From UBA1794 sp964439955 (lineage in GTDB: Bacteria > Bacteroidota > Bacteroidia > Bacteroidales > Bacteroidaceae): a stretch of 64,000 bases of DNA. Both the position numbers and the translations under genes were made by a program. Below the pieces are notes generated by a model. That model was not told the origin of the DNA. It worked only from the letters and a program-made list of their open reading frames with translations, and did no database searches. Below are positions 7,602 through 16,987 of the stretch, one piece after another; position 1 is the first letter of the stretch, and every line of letters starts with the position of its first letter. Location: positions 62,001-126,000 of the forward strand of contig CAYTPX010000002.1 of assembly GCA_964439955.1 (NCBI GenBank), in the 5' to 3' direction.

Positions 7602-8522
7602 ATGCTCTATTCCTATCCAGTGCATGAAGTGGTGGAGTACATAAACTGGATTTATTTTTTCCATTCTTGGGGGTTCAGTCCACGCTTTGCCCATGTCGCC
7701 CAGATACACGACTGCCCGTCGTGCCGCAACGCCTGGGTCACTTCGTTTCCCGAGGAGAAACGGAAAAAAGCGGAAGAGGCCGCCCGGCTGTATGACGATG
7801 CACGCTTTATGCTGATGCGCTTAGGGGAAAACGGGATAACCGTAGAGGGGCTGGCTGAAATATTTTGGGCAAATAGCGAGGGGGATGACCTCGTTTTCCA
7901 TCTGGCTTCCGGCGGAACAGGGATGGAGGCGGATGATTTCCGCTTCCCCCTGCTGCGCCAGCAACGGCCTTCGGGGCATGAAGAAGCCTGCCTTTGCTTG
8001 GCCGATTTCGTGCGGCCTTCCTCTTCCGGACAATGGGACAGGGTGGGGGTTTTTGCCACCACGACCCATGCGGGACGCATGGAAGCGGAGGCATGTGACG
8101 TATACTACGGAATGATTGTCCAAACCTTGTGCGACCGCCTTTCGGAGGCAGGGGCGGAGAAAATGCACGAATCCGTCCGAAAGCGGCAATGGGGCTATGC
8201 GCCTGATGAGCGGCTGGACATTGCGGGGCTTCATGCGGAGCGCTTCCAAGGCATACGCCCCGCTGTCGGCTACCCCTGCATGCCAGACCAATCTTCGGCT
8301 TTCCTCATCGACCGTTTGGCTGGGCTGGGGCGGATCGGAATCCGGCTGACGGAGACGGGCGCCATGAGCCCTTCGGCTTCGACGTGCGGGCTTATGCTGG
8401 CCCATCCCCGTGCCCATTACTTCCCGGTAGGCCGCATTTCGGAAGAACAGATGCACGACTATGCCCGCCGGAGAGGTATGGAGGGAGAGGAAATGCGCAA
8501 GTTTCTGGCCGGGAACTTGTGA
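7602..8522 (+). CDS. Stand-alone MetH activation (reactivation) domain protein
   Basis: Corresponds to the C-terminal activation module of cobalamin-dependent methionine synthase, which binds S-adenosylmethionine for reductive remethylation of B12. The 306 residues contain MHESVRKRQWGYAPDE, the SAM-binding GIRPAVGYPCMPDQ (in MetH RPAPGYPxxPDH), RLTETGAMSPSASTCGLMLAHP and DYARRRGM. The homocysteine, folate and cobalamin domains are absent, so it must act in trans on a MetH core encoded elsewhere. ATG at 7602 is preferred, since the longer frame from 7503 runs backward through pyrC. It lies 40 nt after pyrC and ends 8 nt before the convergent Crp gene. Confidence 0.88.
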   Translation: MLYSYPVHEVVEYINWIYFFHSWGFSPRFAHVAQIHDCPSCRNAWVTSFPEEKRKKAEEAARLYDDARFMLMRLGENGITVEGLAEIFWANSEGDDLVFHLASGGTGMEADDFRFPLLRQQRPSGHEEACLCLADFVRPSSSGQWDRVGVFATTTHAGRMEAEACDVYYGMIVQTLCDRLSEAGAEKMHESVRKRQWGYAPDERLDIAGLHAERFQGIRPAVGYPCMPDQSSAFLIDRLAGLGRIGIRLTETGAMSPSASTCGLMLAHPRAHYFPVGRISEEQMHDYARRRGMEGEEMRKFLAGNL

Positions 8523-8530
8523 TGCTTTTT

Positions 8531-9232
8531 TTACCCGATACGGGATATTTTCTTCAGTTTCTCCTCGTCGATGATTTTTATCTTGCGCCCGTCGATGGCA
8601 ATGATGCGCTCGTTTGAGAAATTCGACAAGGTGCGGATAGCGTTGGAGGTCGTCATGTTTGAGAGGTTGGCCAAGTCTTCCCGCGAGAGGTAAATGCTAA
8701 GCGTGAACCCGTCTTCCTCCACTCCGTAGGCATCACGCAGAAAGAGGAGCGATTCGGCAAGCCGGCCGCGTATGTGTTTCTGTGTCAGATTGACCGTCCG
8801 CTCGTCCGCAATCCCTAAATCTAAGGATAGCTGCCGGATGAAGAACATGGCCAATGCCCCGTTTTTGAGAACAAGTTCCGTGATGATAGGCATCGGTATG
8901 AGGCAAACCTTCGAGGGTTCAAACGCGGCGGCTTGGGTCAGGTAGTCTTCGCTTGCCCAATAGGCGCGGTAACCGAAATAACCCACAGGGCGGATGACAC
9001 GGATAATCTGGCTTCTCCCGCCTACTCCGTCTTTATATATCTTCACTTTCCCAGAAAGCAGGCACATGAGCGAAGTAGGCTTTTCCCCTTCCGTATAAAT
9101 GATTTCGTTCTTTTTGTACGTAAGGATGGTATAATTGCTGATAAGCAAGTTACGCTCATCTTCGGACAGCAATTCCCATAAATCGGAAATGCTTTCTATA
9201 ATTTCACTTTGCTCTATCTGCTTTTTTGCCAT
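8531..9232 (-). CDS. Crp/Fnr-family transcriptional regulator
   Basis: A 233-residue regulator with an N-terminal cyclic-nucleotide-binding-like beta roll (IIYTEGEKPTSLMCLLSGKVKIY) and a C-terminal winged helix-turn-helix (SREDLANLSNMTTSNAIRTLSNF). No Fnr-type N-terminal cysteine cluster is visible, so it is not an iron-sulphur oxygen sensor; the ligand is unknown. A TGTGT-N6-ACACA palindrome overlaps the promoter, which would suit autoregulation. The gene converges on the MetH-activation gene with almost no spacer. Confidence 0.9.
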   Translation of the reverse strand: MAKKQIEQSEIIESISDLWELLSEDERNLLISNYTILTYKKNEIIYTEGEKPTSLMCLLSGKVKIYKDGVGGRSQIIRVIRPVGYFGYRAYWASEDYLTQAAAFEPSKVCLIPMPIITELVLKNGALAMFFIRQLSLDLGIADERTVNLTQKHIRGRLAESLLFLRDAYGVEEDGFTLSIYLSREDLANLSNMTTSNAIRTLSNFSNERIIAIDGRKIKIIDEEKLKKISRIG

Positions 9233-9258
9233 AACAAAGAGGGTATGTGCCGAAGGAA

Positions 9259-9280
9259 TGTGTTATTCGACACAAAATTA
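9259..9280 (-). promoter_or_regulatory. Promoter and palindrome upstream of the Crp-like gene
   Basis: On the minus strand TAATTTTG at 9280-9273 is an exact -7 box. The palindrome TGTGTTATTCGACACA (9259-9274) overlaps its edge and the expected start site near 9266. This is a plausible operator for a dimeric regulator. Confidence 0.5.
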
Positions 9281-9360
9281 CATCATTTCTTTGGATTTCC
9301 CCGCATGTTTTCCGCAAAAAAAGGCGGTAAATCCTGACAGCAAGGGATTATGTGCCAATA

Positions 9361-9448
9361 ACATGGTTTCCGGAAGAAAAAAGCCTTGCCGCTTCGGGAA
9401 AAAAACTGCAAGGGAAATCCCGGAAAGCGGCAAGGGAAATTGTCGCGC
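9361..9448. repeat. Degenerate 22-nt-period intergenic array (locus 3)
   Basis: Four blocks at 9361, 9383, 9405 and 9427. GCAAGGGAAAT recurs at exactly 22-nt spacing in the last two, and the first two end in A runs (GGAAGAAAAAA, CGGGAAAAAA). The array fills the spacer between the MBL hydrolase gene and the Crp gene. Confidence 0.7.
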
Positions 9449-9463
9449 GTTGGGGGGGGCGGG

Positions 9464-10324
9464 TTATATGCGGGCAGCCTTTATGCTTTGGCTTATTTCA
9501 TAAAGGTTGGAAGGCGTGGTACGTTTGAGAACAGTTACTCCGATGTCGCGCCCGATCTCCAGATTGTTCTTGCGCAAGCCCAGTTCCAAATCCTTCTCCA
9601 GCAGTTGCGGGTGGTTGTTCTCCCGGCTCAAGTGGCATAACCATACGTGGATGAGGGGCACGGCGCATGCGCCGCCGGCATTGAGGCGGGCGGAAAGGGT
9701 GCGGGCCAGGTAGTCTATCGTGTCTTGGTTGCTCATGTGCCCGGTGTCGCTCGCGATGCGCTTCTTCAGGTATGCGGGGTAAGACCCCATTTTGAGCATC
9801 TCCAGATCGTAGTTTGCTTCGAGTACCAAGTAAGACGTGTGGTCGATGTAGGATTCAGCCTTGGGAGTGATGCACCCCATGTCGGTAAGGAAACAAAAGT
9901 TGCCCAAGGGGGACTCTATGAAGTACCCCACGCTCTCCGTGGCATCGTGCGGGATAGGGAAAGCGGTGATCCGGAAACCGGCCAGATGGAAAGGCTTTTC
10001 CTTGGAGATGTAGCGCACGTTAGCGGGAGAGAGTCCCTCGTGGATACATTTGTTGCGGTTGATACCTTCGTAGATGGTTTCGGTCGTATAGATTGGGATG
10101 AAGTATTTGTTTCCCAACGAGGGTACGAATTTGATGTGGTCGGCATGGTCGTGGGTGACTAATATGCCTTTGATATTTTCAAGCTCGAGCCCGATTTCCC
10201 GCAAATTCTTTTTGATGGTCCGGGCTCCGATACCTGCATCGATTAAGATGCCCTCGAGTTCTGTTCCGAGATAGTAGCAGTTGCCGCTGCTACCGCTTGC
10301 AAACGATTGGAATCTAACCTTCAT
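9464..10324 (-). CDS. Metallo-beta-lactamase-fold hydrolase, YycJ/WalJ type
   Basis: MBL-fold protein resembling YycJ/VicX/WalJ, a family linked to nucleic-acid hydrolysis in the cytoplasm. It starts MKVRFQSFASGSSGNCYYL, a YycJ signature, followed by the metal motif THDHADHI, IPHDATESVGY, FLTDMG and a C-terminal HLSRENNH. 286 residues is normal length. ATG at 10324 is chosen because it overlaps the tamB stop as ATGA, which implies translational coupling; the longer frame reads backward into tamB. The precise substrate is not known. Confidence 0.88.
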   Translation of the reverse strand: MKVRFQSFASGSSGNCYYLGTELEGILIDAGIGARTIKKNLREIGLELENIKGILVTHDHADHIKFVPSLGNKYFIPIYTTETIYEGINRNKCIHEGLSPANVRYISKEKPFHLAGFRITAFPIPHDATESVGYFIESPLGNFCFLTDMGCITPKAESYIDHTSYLVLEANYDLEMLKMGSYPAYLKKRIASDTGHMSNQDTIDYLARTLSARLNAGGACAVPLIHVWLCHLSRENNHPQLLEKDLELGLRKNNLEIGRDIGVTVLKRTTPSNLYEISQSIKAARI

Positions 10325-13300
10325 TTCTTCTTTTTCTCCTTCTTCTTTCCCCAATTTATGAGCTGCATCCAAGAGTCGAAGTCTTTCCTGACGACTACGC
10401 CGATTCCTTGGGTATTGAGGGTTGTCTTTGTGGAATACCGGTCATTCGACTTATTGTATGCACGCAAGCGTATGTCGCCGCTTTTTGTCAACAAGTATTC
10501 GATGTCGAAATCGCCTATGAAATTGCTCTGTTGGTTCGTGTACATTGAATTGTCGCGATAGCCGAAATTGCCGTTGATTAGCAACCGGTTGTTCAATAAT
10601 TGGCCGGAGAGCATGCCTTGGAATTCCATGTCTGTCCACCCCTCTTCGCCCGTACTTCCATTCACGCCGAAGTTCCATTTGTTGCTGTTGATGACTTGGG
10701 AAAGCATGTCGTTCAACTGGCCGGATAAGGTGGAAGAAAGCACGGAACTCATGGCGTTGCTGTTGTTTCCTGTCTTGTTTGCGTAGTCCGGCGTATAGAA
10801 TTTGCCAATACCCAGCAAATAGAGTATTTGCATGTTCATCTGGTCTTCCGTACTGATGAAGTTGCGCACCACGCTTTGCACTTCCTCGTTTTCGTTGGGC
10901 AGTTCGATTCCCAGATGGATTTCGGGCGAAGAGATCATCCCCGTTACGTCCATTACGCAATTGACCCGTACACTGGTTTGGTTGGTTTGCAGGACGTTGA
11001 CGACATCGCTTCCCAAGTCGCGGAGCGAAACCGAGTTTACCGTATAGATAGCTTGTAAGTTACACAAAGCCCGGTAGGGGTTTCCGGAAAAGGTAAGGCT
11101 GCTGCCTTCCCGTATGGAGAAATCCTTGCGAATCACTTCTTGGAGGCTGAATTTGTATATGCCTTTATCGATAGTGTATGTGCCGAACATGTTGAAATCG
11201 CCTTTGTTGAAATAGTCAATGCGGATATTTCCATTACCCGTGCAACTGATATAGTCGCCGGCTTTGGGGTCTACAACCACGCGTAACTGGGCTTCCGGGT
11301 TGATGTCTAACAACAGGTTCAGGCGTACGTCAAGTGGTACTTCTTCTGCCATGCCAGAAAGGATGTATTGCCCTTCGTCTTCGCTAAAAGGGGAGAGTGC
11401 ATCGCCTTTTGCGCCGCCATTGGAACTGGGGGCGGAAGAAAGGCCTGTGGCAATGGACGGACTGGCATTGTTGCCGAACCTGATGGGGGTGAATCGGATG
11501 AAGGTATTATCTTCGGCGATTGTGTTCCCCATCAGTTTATAGCAGAATTCTGTATTTCTGGTGCTGGTCAATGCACCGTTCACGTCGAGGCGCTCGGCAT
11601 TCCCGGAAAGGTAGGCTGTTCCCCGGGCATAGGCCTTCCCAAAGAATGGCAAGTCGAAGGATTCGGCTTGGTCGACAAGCAGCATGCCTTCGGAATCCAA
11701 CTGGAGGTTATAGTTAAAGTCCTTGAAGTGTGTGTGGTTGAGTTGGGCGCTTATCCTTCCTTGGTGTCCCTCGCCGTCGGTGATGTGTGCCTGCCGTAAG
11801 GTAAAACGTCGGGGGGATATATATACAGAATCATTGATGTGGTATTCCGTCCCCAATACATCGATATGGAAGGTTGCATCTGCCAATCCTTCACCCTCCA
11901 TTTGCAGGCTTTTGAAACCGCCGAAAAGGCGGAAGTTGCCGGAAGCGTTTCCGCTAAATCCAGAGAAAATCCCTTCCACATAGGGCTGTATGAAAGCGAT
12001 GTTGCAGTTTTCCGCTTTTATCCTAAGGTCTATATCCTTTCGTTTGGGCCTTATTTGGCCATATATGGCGGTGGTTGTCCCGTCGTTTCCCCTTACAAGC
12101 GCGTCGATGGGTATTGAGTCGTGTGTGGCATGGAATCCTCCTTTTATTTCCATGTCTCCCATCGCAGCGTCGTTGAACAGGAAGTTCCTTAACCGTATGT
12201 CCGCATCGATGAGCGGTTTGGCCAGCAGGCTTGTTAGTTTAGCCTTTCCGGTAGCTTGCCCATCGAACTCTACGGTGTGGAAATTAACCACGTCGAAGAT
12301 ATAACCCAGCGGCACGTCTTTTAAGTCCAGCAGGAGTGAATCGTCCGGGGAGTTGGAAACAACGCCGGAAGCCTGTATGGATTGGTGTCCGTTTTGCAGG
12401 GAGAAACGCTCTATCTGTATGAGTGAATCGACACGGATGGAGGCTTCATTGATTTTCCATGTAGAGTCGCGGACAACAACTTCGGTCGGGTGCAAAAAAA
12501 TATCCGCATACAGCCGGTTCGAGTCTTGGCGTTTTTTCAGGTTTGCGCTGAGTTCTATTTTCCCGCGATACTCCACTTCATCGTGGTTCTCCCATGAAAA
12601 ACTCCCGGACAACCGGTCGTCTTTCGCCCTTGCGTCCAAGCCAAGGTTGATGAGCGTCCCGTTTTTCATGAACATGTCGGTGTTGAACTCACAGTTGAGT
12701 TCGTCAGGATTGCCATCACAATGCAACGTTATGTTACGGAATCTCGTGTCTTGGTAACGCAGGGAAGGGAAATTTCCTTTGAGTTGGAGGATGCCCGTTG
12801 AGTCTTCGAAGAATCCCGAAAGGTAGGAATTCTCGTATATTTCCAGTGGAAGGTTTAGCAATTCGGTGAGCATTTCCGTATCTCGTACATGTACGAAGAA
12901 GTTGAAATTGTTTCCTGCCTTCTTCGCGCCGTTCTCTTCCCAGCGGAGCAGGGAAGGGATATAAGGACGCATCATACGCAGAATGCTATTCGGGATGGCT
13001 GAATATTCCATGCTTCCTTGCATGTCGGCTTCGATGAAGGGGGAAGAGAAGAGCACCATGCGCCGGGTTTTCCCTTGCTGGGCTTCCAAATGAAGGTAAG
13101 GAATTGGGTAGAGCTTCCCTTGTTTGCGGATTAGGACGGAGTCTACGTGCAGATAACCCGCCAAGTCGTTTAGGTCGGAACCGGCACAGTCGGTTTTGGC
13201 AACCAAGGAAATTTCCATATCCCTTTGTGCGTCACCGGTCCAATGCAGATGGTACGGGTTCAAGTGGACCACCTCGATTCGTGCTTGGCAATTGATTTTT

Positions 13301-14856
13301 TCGTTGGAAGCCATGTCTATTCTTGTCCAAGCATTAAAGGTCGCGTTCAAGTCGTCCAACCGGATCCGCGCAGAAGCATCCTGCCCTTTCTGGTAAGAAG
13401 CAACAAAAAGCCCCCTTTTGTAGGCATATCCCTTGTATTCGAATGACCTTACTTCCCCGTTGGTCTCCAGTTTTTCCAATTTCCCTTGGTTCAATCCTGC
13501 GGTAGCCTGTAGGGAAATGCTGGCTTTGCCAAGCTCTTTTTCGGGAAAGAGCTTGGCAAAATCGATTTCTTCTCCTTCCAGATTGGCGGTAATTTCAACG
13601 AGTTTAGAATCCGTGCCTGGAATGGTTGCCCCATTGCGCCTCTCAATTTTTGCATTTAGGAGCAGATTCCCGGCGTTTGTATTGGCGTTTAGTTGCAATC
13701 GGGCTTTGTTTGCATCGTTTTCCCAGTCGGTCGTTGCATCGACTTCTTCCAAACCGGATAAGGAGACGGGTATTTTTACCCCATAGGCGGACAATTCTTC
13801 CTCCAAGAACTCGATTCCTTCTTGTGTGGCTTTGACCCTTGATAGGGTTCCTTGCGTGTAAAAGCCATCCAACGTTCCTCCTTTTCGTAAAAAAGCCTTC
13901 CCTGCAATATCGATAATTGGAGGATATTTTTCTCCGTTCGGGCTTGCATTCCAAATTTGCAGTTGCCTAATGGTCATGCAGTCATTATTCCCTGTCGCGG
14001 AAAAGGTGATGTGCGGTGCGAGGCGCGAATTCCGGAATGCGGGGAAAAAGGGAGCCAAATCGTTAAGGACGACCCGCGAAGAGGGCAATAAAGAGAAAGT
14101 ATAAAGGATTTCCCGGTCGAGACCATCGTCTTCATCTTGTGGTAATGGATAGGTCAAGCGGACAGGGGAAAAAGCCAATGTCGATTGGGATAAACGCAAA
14201 AGTAAATCATCGATTTGTGCTTCCCGCTTGTTTGCCTTTATATCGAATTTAAGCCGGGAGAGAACAAAGCCCGATTGTTCGGAGAATCCCATCCGCTTTA
14301 CGATGAGGTGGAGGGAGTCTTCTGTCAAGTGTTTCAAGGAAACGATAGCCGAGAGGTTCTGAAAAAGCAGATGGGAAGTGGAAAAAGTGTTTTCTTTAGC
14401 GGGTGGGGCATCTAATATATCGAAGCTTAAAGTGCCCCGTCTCATGAGGATGGAATTGATGCGTAGGTTGAGGGGAATGGATAATTGGGAATCTTCGTTA
14501 TCCGATTGTAGCTTTTCCAGCAGAAAAGCGGCATTTAATTTTTCTGATGACGATTGTTTATAAAGGTGCAACTTGATTCCATATAATTGTATGGTACGGA
14601 TAGAAATTTCCCCCTTGAATAACGGAAGGATATCGAAACTAACAGAAAAACGCGGTATGTCAGCCAATGTTTTCCCCGCTTGGTCTTTCAACGTCATCTT
14701 GTCGATGATAATCCGGTTCAACATACCAATGTCTATTTGCCCGATGCTTATGTCCGTCTCCAGCCAATTTTCCAACGATTTCTCGACAAGAACACCCATC
14801 CGATGCTGAAAATAAGGAGTATTCAGCATGATGATTGTTCCCAAATACAATGCCAC
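10321..14856 (-). CDS. TamB-family translocation/assembly protein (DUF490)
   Basis: Very large inner-membrane-anchored periplasmic protein of the TamB/AsmA-like family, thought to bridge the membranes in outer-membrane assembly or phospholipid transport. About 1511 residues follow the GTG at 14856, rich in beta-strand repeats. The conserved DUF490/TamB region lies at the C-terminus (NMQILYLLGIGKFYTPDY, then LNDMLSQVINSNKWNFGVNG), and the protein ends in KKKEKKKK. The frame stays open for 21 codons upstream of GTG, and those codons encode a good signal anchor (KLLKRIIITFLYTIV), but they contain no ATG, GTG or TTG. The true start may therefore be a non-canonical codon such as ATC at 14901. Confidence 0.85.
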   Translation of the reverse strand: MALYLGTIIMLNTPYFQHRMGVLVEKSLENWLETDISIGQIDIGMLNRIIIDKMTLKDQAGKTLADIPRFSVSFDILPLFKGEISIRTIQLYGIKLHLYKQSSSEKLNAAFLLEKLQSDNEDSQLSIPLNLRINSILMRRGTLSFDILDAPPAKENTFSTSHLLFQNLSAIVSLKHLTEDSLHLIVKRMGFSEQSGFVLSRLKFDIKANKREAQIDDLLLRLSQSTLAFSPVRLTYPLPQDEDDGLDREILYTFSLLPSSRVVLNDLAPFFPAFRNSRLAPHITFSATGNNDCMTIRQLQIWNASPNGEKYPPIIDIAGKAFLRKGGTLDGFYTQGTLSRVKATQEGIEFLEEELSAYGVKIPVSLSGLEEVDATTDWENDANKARLQLNANTNAGNLLLNAKIERRNGATIPGTDSKLVEITANLEGEEIDFAKLFPEKELGKASISLQATAGLNQGKLEKLETNGEVRSFEYKGYAYKRGLFVASYQKGQDASARIRLDDLNATFNAWTRIDMASNEKINCQARIEVVHLNPYHLHWTGDAQRDMEISLVAKTDCAGSDLNDLAGYLHVDSVLIRKQGKLYPIPYLHLEAQQGKTRRMVLFSSPFIEADMQGSMEYSAIPNSILRMMRPYIPSLLRWEENGAKKAGNNFNFFVHVRDTEMLTELLNLPLEIYENSYLSGFFEDSTGILQLKGNFPSLRYQDTRFRNITLHCDGNPDELNCEFNTDMFMKNGTLINLGLDARAKDDRLSGSFSWENHDEVEYRGKIELSANLKKRQDSNRLYADIFLHPTEVVVRDSTWKINEASIRVDSLIQIERFSLQNGHQSIQASGVVSNSPDDSLLLDLKDVPLGYIFDVVNFHTVEFDGQATGKAKLTSLLAKPLIDADIRLRNFLFNDAAMGDMEIKGGFHATHDSIPIDALVRGNDGTTTAIYGQIRPKRKDIDLRIKAENCNIAFIQPYVEGIFSGFSGNASGNFRLFGGFKSLQMEGEGLADATFHIDVLGTEYHINDSVYISPRRFTLRQAHITDGEGHQGRISAQLNHTHFKDFNYNLQLDSEGMLLVDQAESFDLPFFGKAYARGTAYLSGNAERLDVNGALTSTRNTEFCYKLMGNTIAEDNTFIRFTPIRFGNNASPSIATGLSSAPSSNGGAKGDALSPFSEDEGQYILSGMAEEVPLDVRLNLLLDINPEAQLRVVVDPKAGDYISCTGNGNIRIDYFNKGDFNMFGTYTIDKGIYKFSLQEVIRKDFSIREGSSLTFSGNPYRALCNLQAIYTVNSVSLRDLGSDVVNVLQTNQTSVRVNCVMDVTGMISSPEIHLGIELPNENEEVQSVVRNFISTEDQMNMQILYLLGIGKFYTPDYANKTGNNSNAMSSVLSSTLSGQLNDMLSQVINSNKWNFGVNGSTGEEGWTDMEFQGMLSGQLLNNRLLINGNFGYRDNSMYTNQQSNFIGDFDIEYLLTKSGDIRLRAYNKSNDRYSTKTTLNTQGIGVVVRKDFDSWMQLINWGKKKEKKKK

Positions 14857-14928
14857 TATTGTGTAAAGGAACGTGATGATTATCCTTTTTAGTAATTTGA
14901 TAGTGCTTTTCTTTTTTAGTTATTCGGA

Positions 14929-14936
14929 CAAAATTA
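14929..14936 (-). promoter_or_regulatory. tamB -7 box
   Basis: The minus strand reads TAATTTTG, an exact -7 match; start site near 14922. It is divergent from the map promoter. Confidence 0.65.
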
Positions 14937-15002
14937 AGAGATTTGCTTCGGTTGGAAGGTCGATTCTGTTTACTTTTAGCATCTTTTTTGCTTTATGTTT
15001 TG

Positions 15003-15010
15003 TACCTTTG
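15003..15010 (+). promoter_or_regulatory. map -7 box
   Basis: TACCTTTG matches exactly; start site near 15017, 19 nt ahead of ATG 15036. It excludes the longer frame that starts at 14943. Confidence 0.7.
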
Positions 15011-15035
15011 CCTCCATTCTACAGTATTTATTTTT

Positions 15036-15890
15036 ATGGTACATATAAGAAGACGGTGGAAAACCCTACCCGGGTCTCCACTAACGGAATTGGACAAGAA
15101 AGTACTATCGTATCAAAATCGAGGATATACCGTGCCTTGGCGGAAAATGGTAAAGACTCCGGAACAAATCGAAGGAATCCGCCGTAGCGGGGTAGTGAAC
15201 ACCGGAATATTAGATATGCTGGAAAAGGAAATCCGTCCGGGCATGTCAACTTTAGAGATTGATCGTTTAGTTTATGAATATACAACCGACCATCACGCGA
15301 TACCTGCCCCTTTGAATTATGAAGGTTTCCCAAAAAGCGTTTGTACTTCCATAAATAATGTAGTATGCCACGGTATTCCCAATGAACGGGATATCCTTCA
15401 AGAGGGGGACATCGTCAATGTTGATGTCAGTACAATCCTCGACGGTTATTTCAGCGATGCTTCACGCATGTTCCTCATAGGATCTGTGGAGGCCGATTGG
15501 CAACGCTTGGTGAAAGTAACCCGTGAATGTTTGGCTATTGGCATCGAAAAAGCCCAACCGTGGAATACGTTGGGCGACATAGGGTATGCCATTCAACATC
15601 ATGCAGAAAGGAATGGTTATTCTGTAGTCCGTGAATTGTGCGGCCACGGGGTAGGCTTAGAATTCCATGAAGAGCCTGACGTGGAACATGTAGGGAAGAA
15701 AGGGAAAGGAATGCTGTTGGTCCCGGGAATGGTCTTCACCATCGAGCCGATGATCAACATGGGAAAAAGGAATATCTTCTGCAGTGAAGAAGACGGATGG
15801 ACTATCTTTACAGCCGATGGGCTTCCTTCCGCCCAATGGGAGCATACGATTGTAATAACAGAAGACGGGAATGAAATCCTTTCCCACTGA
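15036..15890 (+). CDS. map: Methionine aminopeptidase, type I with N-terminal extension
   Basis: Removes the initiator methionine from new proteins. Metal ligands sit in NVDVSTILDGYFSDASR (two Asp), CGHGVGLEFHEEP (His), TIEPM (Glu) and a final WEHTIVIT (Glu). Starting at 15036 gives 284 residues, with about 40 before the catalytic core (LPGSPLTELDKKV, then TPEQIEGIRRSG). This extension is also seen in other Bacteroidetes and in some actinobacterial MetAPs. The -7 box at 15003-15010 decides the start. tsaD follows after 37 nt. Confidence 0.95.
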   Translation: MVHIRRRWKTLPGSPLTELDKKVLSYQNRGYTVPWRKMVKTPEQIEGIRRSGVVNTGILDMLEKEIRPGMSTLEIDRLVYEYTTDHHAIPAPLNYEGFPKSVCTSINNVVCHGIPNERDILQEGDIVNVDVSTILDGYFSDASRMFLIGSVEADWQRLVKVTRECLAIGIEKAQPWNTLGDIGYAIQHHAERNGYSVVRELCGHGVGLEFHEEPDVEHVGKKGKGMLLVPGMVFTIEPMINMGKRNIFCSEEDGWTIFTADGLPSAQWEHTIVITEDGNEILSH

Positions 15891-15927
15891 TACTAAGTGA
15901 ATCATCCAACATTGCATTTGTTTTTAT

Positions 15928-16974
15928 ATGAACGATATTTTCATTCTCGGCATAGAGTCCTCCTGCGATGATACTTCGGCAGCTGTCCTTCGGGGTGAGG
16001 AACTCCTTTCGAACGTCACGGCTTCCCAAGCAGTCCATGCGGAGTATGGAGGCGTAGTCCCGGAACTTGCTTCGCGTGCCCATCAACTGAATATCGTACC
16101 CGTCGTGCATGCCGCTTTGAAGCGGGCGGGAATCGGGAAAGGACAGCTCAGTGCTATCGCTTTCACACGGGGGCCGGGGTTGATGGGTTCGCTGCTCGTG
16201 GGAGTTTCTTTTGCGAAAGGAATGGCTCGTGCCTTGGGTATTCCGTTAATCGACGTCAATCATCTGGAAGGACACGTCATGGCACATTTTATCCGTGAGC
16301 CCGGCGTCGCCCCACACCAGCCCCAGTTCCCTTTCCTCTGCCTTCTTGTTTCTGGGGGAAACTCACAAATCATCTTAGTCCATGCATATAACCGGATGGA
16401 AATCATAGGCCAAACTATTGATGATGCAGCCGGAGAGGCAATCGACAAGTGCTCGAAAGTGATGGGGCTTGGCTATCCTGGTGGTCCCGTCATAGACCGT
16501 CTTGCCCGCCAAGGGGGCAATCCGCACGCTTATTCCTTCGCTCGTCCGCAAGTGCATGGTTACGACTATAGTTTCAGTGGCTTGAAAACATCTTTCCTTT
16601 ATTTCCTTCGCGACCATGTCAAAGAAAATCCGGCTTTCATCGAAGAGAACAAAAATGATTTGGCGGCCAGTTTGGAATTTGCCGTGGTAGACATCCTCAT
16701 GTCCAAGCTCCGGAAGGCGGCTTCACAGCTCGGTATCAAACAAGTGGCTGTCGCAGGGGGTGTTTCGGCCAATACGGGTTTACGCAACGCTTTCCATGAA
16801 CATGCCCAAAAGTACGGATGGGAGGTTTTCGTGCCCAAGTTTAGTTTTACGACAGACAATGCGGCCATGATTGCAATCGATGGCTATTATAAATATTTGG
16901 ATCGGGACTTTTGCCCGATTTCGGCTCCGGCATATTCCCGGGTAGAGGCCTATTCTAAGAAAAAGTCCCATTGA
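15928..16974 (+). CDS. tsaD: tRNA N6-adenosine threonylcarbamoyltransferase TsaD
   Basis: Transfers threonylcarbamoyl to A37 of ANN-decoding tRNAs, working with TsaB and TsaE. The 348 residues begin MNDIFILGIESSCDDTSAAV and include HAEYGGVVPELASRAHQ with the metal-binding histidines, LVSGGNSQI and FTTDNAAMIA, the ASKHA-fold metal and nucleotide sites. Full length. An imperfect -7 box (TGCATTTG) precedes the start; read-through from map is equally possible. Confidence 0.97.
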   Translation: MNDIFILGIESSCDDTSAAVLRGEELLSNVTASQAVHAEYGGVVPELASRAHQLNIVPVVHAALKRAGIGKGQLSAIAFTRGPGLMGSLLVGVSFAKGMARALGIPLIDVNHLEGHVMAHFIREPGVAPHQPQFPFLCLLVSGGNSQIILVHAYNRMEIIGQTIDDAAGEAIDKCSKVMGLGYPGGPVIDRLARQGGNPHAYSFARPQVHGYDYSFSGLKTSFLYFLRDHVKENPAFIEENKNDLAASLEFAVVDILMSKLRKAASQLGIKQVAVAGGVSANTGLRNAFHEHAQKYGWEVFVPKFSFTTDNAAMIAIDGYYKYLDRDFCPISAPAYSRVEAYSKKKSH

Positions 16975-16987
16975 CTATATACCAACC

